DNA of 64,000 bases, taken from assembly GCF_030718935.1 (NCBI RefSeq), contig NZ_CP132194.1:124001-188000 (forward strand), in the 5' to 3' direction. Made by a program: the position numbers and the translations under genes. Each line of letters opens with the position of its first letter. Positions within the stretch are counted from its first letter, which is position 1. Below the pieces are notes generated by a model, which saw nothing but the letters and a program-made list of their open reading frames with translations, did no database searches and was not told the origin of the DNA. Origin of the DNA: Psychrobacter sp. M13 (GTDB taxonomy: Bacteria > Pseudomonadota > Gammaproteobacteria > Pseudomonadales > Moraxellaceae). Below, one piece after another: positions 18,907 through 26,971 of this stretch.

Positions 18907-19803
18907 GTGATAGTTAAAGCGACAAGATTACCAATAGCCATGCTGACTAGTACTTTATTGAAAGCAGCGTTATTAACAGGAGCGTTATTATTGTCAGCTT
19001 GTCAGCAGCAATCTGCCCCAGAAGTAGATCAGGACAGTCAAGTCAGTGAACCGCTAGATATCGAAGAAACCAAAAAGGCGGTGCAAAGTGATTCTGCTAA
19101 GGCTCGTATTGAGCAGTTTGAGCCTTTGTATGTTGTTGAGATGCAGCGGCTTCAGCAGCGTCTGCAGACAGAATATGAAGCTTTTGAATCGGCTGATGTC
19201 GCAGATAGTGAGGACAGTCTATTGACCACACCAACGACTTTGGACAGTGCCCTTGCCACCACGCTTCCTAATAGCCAGTCTGCTATCGATGAGCCTGCGA
19301 TACCATTAGCACCGGATGCTGATATTACAGAAGACGATATAGAAGCCGACACAGCTATCAATACAAGTACGGAGGTGGGCGAGCGCGATGTAGAAGTGCT
19401 CAAGCGTATGAGTATAGAGCCGCAAAAGCCTAAGGTATTAACTCAGCAGCAGACAATTAAGCGCTATCAGCAAGCAATGAAGGCGTTGTATCAGCCAGTC
19501 AGCTCAGAGCTAAGCGCGGAGAATATAGATACTTTGATCAATATCAGCACTTTGATACCAGAGTTATTTGAGCACGAAGAGATTGCTAAGCGTGTGAATA
19601 TAAAGAGCCCAGCACTAGCGCGACTAATAGTGCGCTATCAAGTCGCACAACAGATAGAAGCGCAGCAGCTATTAGATATGCAGCAAATGAGGGAGACTCA
19701 GCAGCAAGAGTTCGAAGGTCTAATGACAAAGTTTAATGAAACGATTGCAGGCTATGACGAGCAAATTGCTAAATATGAGCAAACGCTAAAAGAGTTTCAG
19801 TAA
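18907..19803 (+). CDS. putative lipoprotein with coiled-coil C-terminus
   Basis: A 298-residue protein with a lipoprotein signal: hydrophobic LLKAALLTGALLLSAC with lipobox LSAC at about residues 29-32, predicting a lipid-anchored Cys32. The next residues (QQQSAP) do not begin with Asp, so sorting to the outer membrane is likely. The middle (about 90-150) is acidic and Thr/Asp-rich, probably disordered. The last ~60 residues are Gln/Glu-rich and predicted coiled-coil. GTG at 18907 has TAGGAG upstream; an in-frame ATG at 18940 is the alternative. I do not recognise a family. It ends at a strong bidirectional terminator facing gltA. Confidence 0.75.
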   Translation: MIVKATRLPIAMLTSTLLKAALLTGALLLSACQQQSAPEVDQDSQVSEPLDIEETKKAVQSDSAKARIEQFEPLYVVEMQRLQQRLQTEYEAFESADVADSEDSLLTTPTTLDSALATTLPNSQSAIDEPAIPLAPDADITEDDIEADTAINTSTEVGERDVEVLKRMSIEPQKPKVLTQQQTIKRYQQAMKALYQPVSSELSAENIDTLINISTLIPELFEHEEIAKRVNIKSPALARLIVRYQVAQQIEAQQLLDMQQMRETQQQEFEGLMTKFNETIAGYDEQIAKYEQTLKEFQ

Positions 19804-19870
19804 TAAAATCCAACCCGCGCTAGCGATATGCAATAATTTACCTAACCTAAAGTTAATAATTGCTATTCAT

Positions 19871-19913
19871 AAGACAATAAAAATCCCGCACATGGCGGGA
19901 TTTTCATTGTCTT
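19871..19913. terminator. bidirectional rho-independent terminator
   Basis: A long inverted repeat: AAGACAAT and AAAATCCCGC pair with GCGGGATTTT and ATTGTCTT around a short loop (one mismatched base between the two stem blocks). It separates the convergent lipoprotein and gltA genes. Confidence 0.9.
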
Positions 19914-19937
19914 CAATTAAGGTCATTTAAAAGGTTA

Positions 19938-21230
19938 TTACTTGCGATCTTCGACTTTTACAAAATCGCGCTTCGTCTCACCTGTATATAACTGACGCGG
20001 ACGACCGATCTTAAACGGTGCACTGTGCATCTCAAGCCAATGACTGATCCAGCCAGAAGTACGCGCTAGCGAGAAGATAACCGTAAACATTGACGTTGGA
20101 ATACCGATGGCTTTTAGAATAATGCCAGAGTAGAAATCAACGTTTGGATATAGATTGCGTTCAATGAAGAACGGATCTTCAAGCGCGATACGCTCAAGCT
20201 CCATGGCCAGTTCAAGTTTAGGATCATTGATACCTAAAGCTTCTAACACTTCGTCAGAAGCTTCTTTTAGCACTTGCGCACGTGGATCAAAGTTTTTGTA
20301 AACACGGTGGCCAAAGCCCATCAGCTTCACTTCACGGCTCTTCACTTTTTCCATAAATGCAGGAACGTTCTCAACGGTGCCGATCTCATCTAACATGTCA
20401 AGCACCGCTTCATTAGCGCCGCCATGTGATGGACCCCAAAGTGCCGCAATACCAGCTGCGATACAAGCATACGGGTTTGCACCAGTAGAGCCAGCTAAAC
20501 GTACGGTAGAGGTTGAGGCATTTTGCTCATGATCAGCGTGCAATGTAAAGATTTTGTCCATTGCGCGAGTGATGACATCGTTTGTTTTATAGTCTACATC
20601 GGCAGGAGTAGCAAACATCATGTACAAGAAGTTTTCAGCATAGCTAAAGTCATTACGTGGATACATGAACGGTTCGCCTTGCGAGTATTTATAACTCATC
20701 GCAGCAAGCGTTGGCATTTTGGCAATCAAACGAATAGCAGTGATTTCACGATGATCTTCATTGCTGATGTCTAGATCTTCATGATAGAACGCGGATAAAG
20801 CACCAACCACACCAACCATAATAGCCATTGGATGGGCGTCACGGCGGAAGCCTTCAAAGAATTTACGCAGCTGATCATGAACACCTGTATGCTTACGGAT
20901 TTTTTCAAAGAAGTCTGCTTTTTGCTCAGCGTTCGGTAAATCGCCATGAATCAATGCATAAGCCACTTCTAAATATTCAGCATTGTTTGCCAATTGATCG
21001 ATAGGGTAGCCGCGATGTAGTAGCTCACCTTTACCGCCGTCGATAAAAGTAATTTTTGATTCGACAGGAGCTGTGAACATAAAGCCTGGGTCATAAGACC
21101 AAAAGTTTGCCTCTTGCAAAGCAGAAATGCTCAAAACTGGACGCCCTAAAGTCCCTCTTATAATAGGGAGCTGGTATTCCTTACCGTCTACACTCAGTGT
21201 GGCACTGTTATTAGCTTTATTATCAGCCAT
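19938..21230 (-). CDS. gltA: citrate synthase (type I)
   Basis: Condenses oxaloacetate and acetyl-CoA to citrate at the entry to the TCA cycle. The catalytic histidines are in [16 protein letters not shown] and [15 protein letters not shown]; the catalytic Asp lies in YPNVDFYSG. The 430-residue length and the N-terminal domain identify the NADH-sensitive hexameric type found in gammaproteobacteria. ATG 21230 (MADNKANNS) has GGAGAG at the right distance; the 15 extra residues of the longer frame are not credible. The gene is transcribed away from sdhCDAB across a ~1.08 kb spacer, as in Pseudomonas and Acinetobacter. Confidence 0.97.
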   Translation of the reverse strand: MADNKANNSATLSVDGKEYQLPIIRGTLGRPVLSISALQEANFWSYDPGFMFTAPVESKITFIDGGKGELLHRGYPIDQLANNAEYLEVAYALIHGDLPNAEQKADFFEKIRKHTGVHDQLRKFFEGFRRDAHPMAIMVGVVGALSAFYHEDLDISNEDHREITAIRLIAKMPTLAAMSYKYSQGEPFMYPRNDFSYAENFLYMMFATPADVDYKTNDVITRAMDKIFTLHADHEQNASTSTVRLAGSTGANPYACIAAGIAALWGPSHGGANEAVLDMLDEIGTVENVPAFMEKVKSREVKLMGFGHRVYKNFDPRAQVLKEASDEVLEALGINDPKLELAMELERIALEDPFFIERNLYPNVDFYSGIILKAIGIPTSMFTVIFSLARTSGWISHWLEMHSAPFKIGRPRQLYTGETKRDFVKVEDRK

Positions 21231-22309
21231 AGTTCTCTCCATTGGTTTTAAATTGTTAAAGTTAAAGACTATCAACGTTTATTTATCACATTACTTCACA
21301 TCATTGCTCATTAAACAAATAAATTTAGCTAATCAGGCTATATTAGCAGTAAAGAGAGGCAATTTGAAAAGAGTTTTCTTAGTAAACCGTCCCATTCACG
21401 GGGTTCAATGGGCTTTATAACGACTAATTTTTGTATCAAAATATGTCTAATAAGTAAATTTAACGGTTTTGTATTGCTGGCTATTTGCTGAATAGTTATC
21501 ATTACCTTAATAAAATAGCATGATTTTCAGTAGAAACTTTGCAGCTCATTTAACTATTAGTGTAGTCAACATAGACGGTATCTAGGTAACAGTAAAATAT
21601 AGCGTATCTTTTGAGTAACAATCTATAGCAAACGTATAGACAAGGGCAAGCTGAAATATCGCAAAATTTTGACTATTGATGGTTATAGAAGCTATAACCG
21701 CTATTCACGCGATAAATTTGTATTTAAAAGCTAAGCATTTTATAATTGACATAATTTGGCTGCTGTTAATTTTATGCAAATTAACTTTATCTATTTTAAC
21801 CACATCGTTTATTTTAGCTAATTGATAATTAGGTAGATTAGTCTATATTTTGTTACTATTGATAGGTTAGTCTACTGTTTTCGCAACGATTTACTTGTTG
21901 TATGTTAGCTGTATTCATATGGTATTACAGTGATGAGCTTTTAGCGATACTTAATAAAGATGACCAAAAAGTTATCTTTTTTGCGTTGAAGCATGCCATT
22001 ATATCAAGCCATGATTAAAGCTAATGAGATATTTTGACAAACGTTTTTAGTTTGGTGGGTAATTGTCAAATCGTTGGCTTTAGAATTTTTTGATAAACAT
22101 TGTTCTTATGAATATAGTATTTGGCTAAGAATTAGTTAAATAAAAATTAGAGAGTTATTATAGATTAATGATAGTGTTCGTTTACATAAAATTAGTAAAG
22201 TCAGCTAGCTCTTCCTTATTTATTCGTTCTATGTGGTGTTAAGTGTGTTTGCTTGACGATTAGCAAACCATAAGCAACTACTGGATATAACTGCAAAAGG
22301 ATGCCCGCT
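21231..22309. other. long divergent regulatory spacer between gltA and sdhC
   Basis: About 1.08 kb of AT-rich DNA with no open frame of coding character on either strand. It must carry the gltA and sdh promoters. One weak plus-strand sigma70-like candidate is TTGACA at 21746-21751 with an AT-rich hexamer about 17 bases later. No RNA gene or strong hairpin was recognised. The spacer is unusually long for two housekeeping operons. Confidence 0.5.
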
Positions 22310-22690
22310 TTGAAAAGCAACCGACCTATAGATCTTCCTTTGAGCCAAGTGATTAGCGTTAATGCAAAATCACCCATTGCGATTGCATCAATTCTGCATC
22401 GCGTTTCTGGCATTATTCTATTTTTACTCATTCCTGTCATGCTTTGGCTTCTGCAAACTTCACTGGCATCGCCTGTGAGTTTTGAGACGGTATTTGACAA
22501 TATTCTTGTGCGTTTTGTAGCTTGGGTCTTTGTAGCTGCCATTGCTTATCATTTTGTGATGGGTATGAAGCATTTATTTGCGGATATGGGTATGAATGAA
22601 GAACTAAAATCTGGCCGCACCGCTGCTGTTGTCAGCTTTGTTATCGCTGCGATCTTGATTGCCGCGTCATTTGTATGGGTGATGTTCTAA
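22310..22690 (+). CDS. sdhC: succinate dehydrogenase cytochrome b556 subunit
   Basis: Membrane anchor of complex II, binding haem b and ubiquinone together with SdhD. The 126-residue protein has three membrane helices. The family motif SILHRVSGIILF lies near the N-terminus and the haem-ligand region HFVMGMKHLFAD in the second half. An ATG at 22301 abuts the AAAAGG ribosome-binding site, with no spacing. The in-frame TTG at 22310 (MKSNRPIDLPLSQV) has correct spacing and matches the family start, so I place the start there. The stop overlaps the sdhD start. It is the first gene of the sdh-suc run. Confidence 0.93.
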   Translation: MKSNRPIDLPLSQVISVNAKSPIAIASILHRVSGIILFLLIPVMLWLLQTSLASPVSFETVFDNILVRFVAWVFVAAIAYHFVMGMKHLFADMGMNEELKSGRTAAVVSFVIAAILIAASFVWVMF

Positions 22691-23076
22691 TGATTAAAAA
22701 TGATTCAGGAGTTAAAAGTGCCACGGGTTTAACAGGCTCAGGAACACGTGATTGGATCGTGCAACGCTTTGGCGCTATGGTACTGGCTTTGTATAGTATC
22801 ACTTTGCTAGTCTTCTTTTTGACCCATGGTAACGTGACCTTTGTGGAGTGGTCAGCATTTATGACCAGTTTACCAATGCGCCTGTTTAGTTTAGTCGCTA
22901 TTGTCGCACTGGCAGGTCATGCTTGGGTTGGTTTGTGGACTGTCCTTACTGATTATGTTAAGTCAGGCAGTATGCGTTTAATACTCCAAGCTTTGATGGT
23001 CGCTGCTATTTTAGTTTATGTGTTTTGGGGTATTATGATTTTTTGGGGTACAGGTTTTGGCGTTATTGCTGTTTAA
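22690..23076 (+). CDS. sdhD: succinate dehydrogenase membrane anchor subunit
   Basis: The second membrane anchor of complex II, with three hydrophobic helices and the motif GHAWVGLWTVLTDYVK, which includes the quinone/haem-proximal histidine region. With ATG at 22690, overlapping the sdhC stop (TAATG), the protein is 128 residues. An upstream in-frame ATG at 22675 would add MGDVL and is less likely. The overlap suggests translational coupling, which would keep the two anchors at equal amounts. sdhA follows after ~230 bases. Confidence 0.92.
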   Translation: MIKNDSGVKSATGLTGSGTRDWIVQRFGAMVLALYSITLLVFFLTHGNVTFVEWSAFMTSLPMRLFSLVAIVALAGHAWVGLWTVLTDYVKSGSMRLILQALMVAAILVYVFWGIMIFWGTGFGVIAV

Positions 23077-23304
23077 ATAAGGGTCATGCGTAACCATATA
23101 GAGTAGATAACTTTATTATTATCTATTGAATTGTAAAATAGATTATTTAAACCTTAGGGTATAGAGTCTATTGATTTGCAATACTTATGGTTATGATGTC
23201 TATGAAATAATCAGCGCTATTGATATAGTAAATACCAAATAACCATTTGATAAATTATCCTTGTATTTAATCTGTGAGTATTAATAAGCATTAGGAACAC
23301 TGTA

Positions 23305-25155
23305 ATGGCAACTAGACAAGATAATACCATTAGTAATATTAAGACTCTAAACTACGATGCGGTCATCGTTGGTGGTGGCGGCTCAGGTATGCGTGCTTCA
23401 CTACATTTGGCTCAAGCAGGTATGAAGGTTGCAGTCCTTACCAAAGTATTCCCGACGCGTTCGCACACAGTTGCGGCTCAGGGTGGTATCGGTGCAAGCT
23501 TGGGCAACATGAGCAATGATAACTGGCACTTTCACTTTTATGACACTGTCAAAGGATCAGATTGGTTAGGCGATCAAGACGCTATCGAATATATGTGCCG
23601 TGAAGCGCCAAAAGTCGTCTATGAGCTTGAACACATGGGCATGCCATTTGACCGTAACGAAGATGGCACGATTTATCAGCGTCCGTTTGGTGGTCATACG
23701 TCTAACTATGGCGAAAAAGCCGTGCAACGTGCTTGTGCTGCTGCTGACCGTACAGGTCACGCACTACTACATACGCTATATCAAAAAAACCTAGAGCAAG
23801 GTACTGAGTTTTTCATCGAGTGGATTGCGCTTGATTTGATCAAAGATGAAGCGGGTAACATTAACGGCGTCATCGCACTTGAGCAAGAAACCGGTACTAT
23901 TGCTGTATTCCAATCACCGATTACTGTCCTAGCGACAGGTGGTGCAGGCCGTATCTTTGCGGCTTCCACCAATGCTTATATCAATACTGGTGACGGTATT
24001 GGCATGGCGGTACGTGCAGGTATTCCATTACAAGATATGGAATTCTGGCAGTTCCACCCAACGGGCGTTCATGGTGCAGGCGTACTGTTGACCGAAGGTT
24101 GCCGTGGAGAGGGCGCTATCTTACGTAATAAAGATGGCGAAGCATTCATGGAGCGTTACGCGCCAACTGTAAAAGACTTGGCACCACGTGATCTCGTATC
24201 ACGCTCTATGGATCAAGAGATCAAAGAAGGCCGTGGTTGTGGTCCTAATGCTGACCATATCGTTATGGATATGACGCATTTGGGTGTTGAAACCATCATG
24301 AAGCGCCTACCATCAGTATTCGAGATTGGTAAAAACTTTGCCAACGTAGATATCACTAAAGAGCCTATTCCAGTTATCCCAACCATTCACTATATGATGG
24401 GTGGTATTCCGACAACGATTCATGGTCAAGTAATCACGCCTGATCTAGAAGCGGGTACGGATGAAGAAGGTCTATACACGAAAGGTACTATTGTTAAAGG
24501 TCTTTATGCCATTGGCGAATGCGCTTGTGTCAGTGTCCATGGTGCCAACCGTCTAGGCACGAACTCACTACTTGATTTATTGGTATTTGGCCGTGCTGCT
24601 GGTAAGCATATCGTTGATGAATTCCATCACGCTGACCATAACTACAAGCCGCTTGATCCTCGTGTCCTTGATTATACTGTGCGCCGTTTAGACAAGTTGC
24701 AACAGTCTACTGAAGGGTACAATGCTCAAGAAGTGGCTGACGAGATTCGCAGCACCATGCAACTGCATGCCAGCGTATTCCGTACTCAAGCAATGATGGA
24801 CGAAGGCGTTGAGAAAATTCTAGCGCTAGGCGACAAAATCGACCAAATTCATTTGGCTGATAAGTCACAAGTCTTTAACACTGCGCGTATTGAAGCTTTC
24901 GAAGTTGCCAACTTGTATGAAGTGGCCAAAGCGACGATGATATCAGCAGCGATGCGCCATGAAAGTCGCGGCGCTCATAGTGTTGCTGATTATGATCGTC
25001 CTGAAGATGACGATTATGCGCCAAACGGCCGTAACGACCATGACTGGATGAAGCATACCTTATGGTATTCTGAAGGTAATAAAATCATTTATAAGCCAGT
25101 TCGCAAAGTTCCATTGACGGTCGATTATATCGAGCCAAAAGTTCGCGTCTATTAA
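23305..25155 (+). CDS. sdhA: succinate dehydrogenase flavoprotein subunit
   Basis: Oxidises succinate to fumarate and passes electrons to the SdhB clusters. The dinucleotide-binding GGGGSGMRA lies at 23-31, and His54 in TRSHTVAAQGG is the residue covalently linked to FAD. The active-site region FHPTGVHGAGVLLTEGCRGEGA and the HGANRLGTNSLLDL segment are intact. The length of 616 is normal, and the C-terminus HESRGAHSVADYD is typical. AGGAA precedes ATG 23305. Confidence 0.98.
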   Translation: MATRQDNTISNIKTLNYDAVIVGGGGSGMRASLHLAQAGMKVAVLTKVFPTRSHTVAAQGGIGASLGNMSNDNWHFHFYDTVKGSDWLGDQDAIEYMCREAPKVVYELEHMGMPFDRNEDGTIYQRPFGGHTSNYGEKAVQRACAAADRTGHALLHTLYQKNLEQGTEFFIEWIALDLIKDEAGNINGVIALEQETGTIAVFQSPITVLATGGAGRIFAASTNAYINTGDGIGMAVRAGIPLQDMEFWQFHPTGVHGAGVLLTEGCRGEGAILRNKDGEAFMERYAPTVKDLAPRDLVSRSMDQEIKEGRGCGPNADHIVMDMTHLGVETIMKRLPSVFEIGKNFANVDITKEPIPVIPTIHYMMGGIPTTIHGQVITPDLEAGTDEEGLYTKGTIVKGLYAIGECACVSVHGANRLGTNSLLDLLVFGRAAGKHIVDEFHHADHNYKPLDPRVLDYTVRRLDKLQQSTEGYNAQEVADEIRSTMQLHASVFRTQAMMDEGVEKILALGDKIDQIHLADKSQVFNTARIEAFEVANLYEVAKATMISAAMRHESRGAHSVADYDRPEDDDYAPNGRNDHDWMKHTLWYSEGNKIIYKPVRKVPLTVDYIEPKVRVY

Positions 25156-25367
25156 TCTTAGATGTTGTGCCTGATATACAGCAGCAGCGTTAATGTTTTA
25201 TCCTTTATTAATTTATTAAGAAGGTGACCGCCAGCTACATGCACTTGCCAACGCTAACATACTATTAATCGATATTTGATATCGTTTATCAGTACGGATT
25301 AATAGTTAGCGTAATCCTGTTGCAATCTTTGTATGCCCGCCATCACCTACGTGTGGAGTTTAGCATT

Positions 25368-26078
25368 ATGAGCCGAGGTACTCGCACCATCGAAGTCTAT
25401 CGCTACGATCCTGATCTGGACGCAGCGCCACGCATGCAAACTTATACAATTGAGTTGTTAGACTCAGATCGTATGTTGCTTGACGTGTTATTACGCCTAA
25501 AAAAGGAAGATGAAACACTGACCTTCCGTCGCTCTTGTCGTGAAGGCATCTGTGGCTCTGATGGCGTAAACATCAATGGCAAAAATGGTTTAGCATGTTT
25601 AGTTAACATGAATACTTTGCCAGAAAAAGTAACGGTTCGTCCGTTGCCTGGCCTTCCAGTCGTTCGTGATTTGGTCGTTGATATGAACCAATTTTACGAG
25701 CAATATGAAAAAGTACATCCGTATTTAATTAATGACCAACCAGCACCGCCAACAGAGCGCTTACAGTCGCCTGAACAGCGTGAAAAACTTAATGGTTTGT
25801 ATGAATGCATCCTATGTGCTTGCTGTTCAACCAGCTGCCCATCATTCTGGTGGAACCCTGATAAGTTCCTAGGTCCATCAGCATTGCTGCATGCTTATCG
25901 CTTTGTCGCTGATAGCCGTGATGGTGATACTCAAGCACGCTTGGCTCGTTTAGACGATCCATTTAGCTTGTTTCGCTGCCGCGGTATTATGAACTGTGTA
26001 TCAGTCTGTCCCAAAGGTCTAAATCCAACCAAAGCGATTGGTCATTTACGTGTGATGTTGATTGATCAAGCTGGTTAA
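25368..26078 (+). CDS. sdhB: succinate dehydrogenase iron-sulfur subunit
   Basis: Carries electrons from SdhA to ubiquinone through three clusters. All ligand sets are present: CREGICGSD plus a later Cys for [2Fe-2S]; CILCACCSTSC for [4Fe-4S]; and CRGIMNCVSVCPKGL for [3Fe-4S] and the remaining cluster ligands. The 236-residue form from ATG 25368 (MSRGTRTIEVYRYD) has GGAG upstream and matches the family start. The frame extends to TTG 25320, but those residues look non-coding. A clear terminator follows. Confidence 0.97.
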   Translation: MSRGTRTIEVYRYDPDLDAAPRMQTYTIELLDSDRMLLDVLLRLKKEDETLTFRRSCREGICGSDGVNINGKNGLACLVNMNTLPEKVTVRPLPGLPVVRDLVVDMNQFYEQYEKVHPYLINDQPAPPTERLQSPEQREKLNGLYECILCACCSTSCPSFWWNPDKFLGPSALLHAYRFVADSRDGDTQARLARLDDPFSLFRCRGIMNCVSVCPKGLNPTKAIGHLRVMLIDQAG

Positions 26079-26104
26079 TTTTTTGTTAATAGCGATATAA
26101 AGGG

Positions 26105-26134
26105 CACCGTCAAAAATATTGACGGTGTTTTTTT
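26105..26134 (+). terminator. rho-independent terminator after sdhB
   Basis: Stem CACCGTCAA / TTGACGGTG with a 5-base loop and seven Ts, 26 bases after the sdhB stop. It suggests that sdhCDAB and sucAB-lpd-sucCD are at least partly separate transcription units. Confidence 0.88.
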
Positions 26135-26971
26135 ACGCCAATATTTTGTTTTTAATATTGAGCTACTTATCTTAGTTAACAGCATTAAAATAGACAGCTA
26201 AATATGATTGTTATCTATCAGATTGTAATTTTATAATCAAACTGTGTGAGAAGGCTGTAAAAAACAGACTTCTTATACGTAATACCCTTTACTATCTATC
26301 TTACCTGATAACAATTGGCTAAACGCATGACTAGTTTCAATAAATAAAATTAGTATTTATCGAATAGCTATAAAAATAGTCAAATAAAAATGCTATCATA
26401 GTGTCAGTTCGTTAAATACGGAAAATACTAGATATTTATTACTTAAATATCTAGTATTGAACAAACAAACTATGTCAGGCAATTTTTGCATGTTATTCTG
26501 TGCAGCAGTATATGTTTAGCATACAGATAGCGTATATTAGTCAAGGAAGAATCTTACAGCAGAAAATAGCTGTTCTGTCGGCTAGCTGAATATCCTAACT
26601 ATCGATTGCAAGTGACTAAGTATTGAAGTCATGATACTAGGGCATTTACGTTTTAATGCTCTACGTTTATAATGATCAAATATATTATATCTATTGGCTA
26701 TTTTTAGTATATAGCAATCAGTTTTGTGTGACGAGGTTGAAGATAAGACTGTACGTTCATAATTGATGATTACTAGCATTTAATAGCAGGCCTTATGTGT
26801 CTATCATCCGTGATAGCTATTCAGGTAATTGATAGCATAGCGCTGATAAACAATTACATTCCTACTAATTTTTTCTAATGGCTACGCCACCTGTCAAAGT
26901 GCCTAGCATATGACGGATCACACAACAATAAGCACAATTTCATTCATTTATCTATCAAATAGACGATTATT
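26135..26971. other. long intergenic region between sdhB and sucA
   Basis: About 840 bases, AT-rich, without an open frame that looks coding. It presumably holds a sucA promoter. The only marked structure is a perfect hairpin at 26424-26458 (separate entry). Confidence 0.5.
26424..26458. repeat. perfect 14-bp inverted repeat (hairpin)
   Basis: AATACTAGATATTT and its exact reverse complement AAATATCTAGTATT flank a 7-base loop. No T run follows, so it is not a standard terminator. It lies ~510 bases upstream of sucA and could be a protein-binding site or an RNA structure. Confidence 0.7.

Noticed and set aside
26582..26779. 65-codon minus-strand frame in the sdhB-sucA spacer
   Set aside because: No Shine-Dalgarno, no domain, and amino-acid composition expected from AT-rich non-coding DNA.
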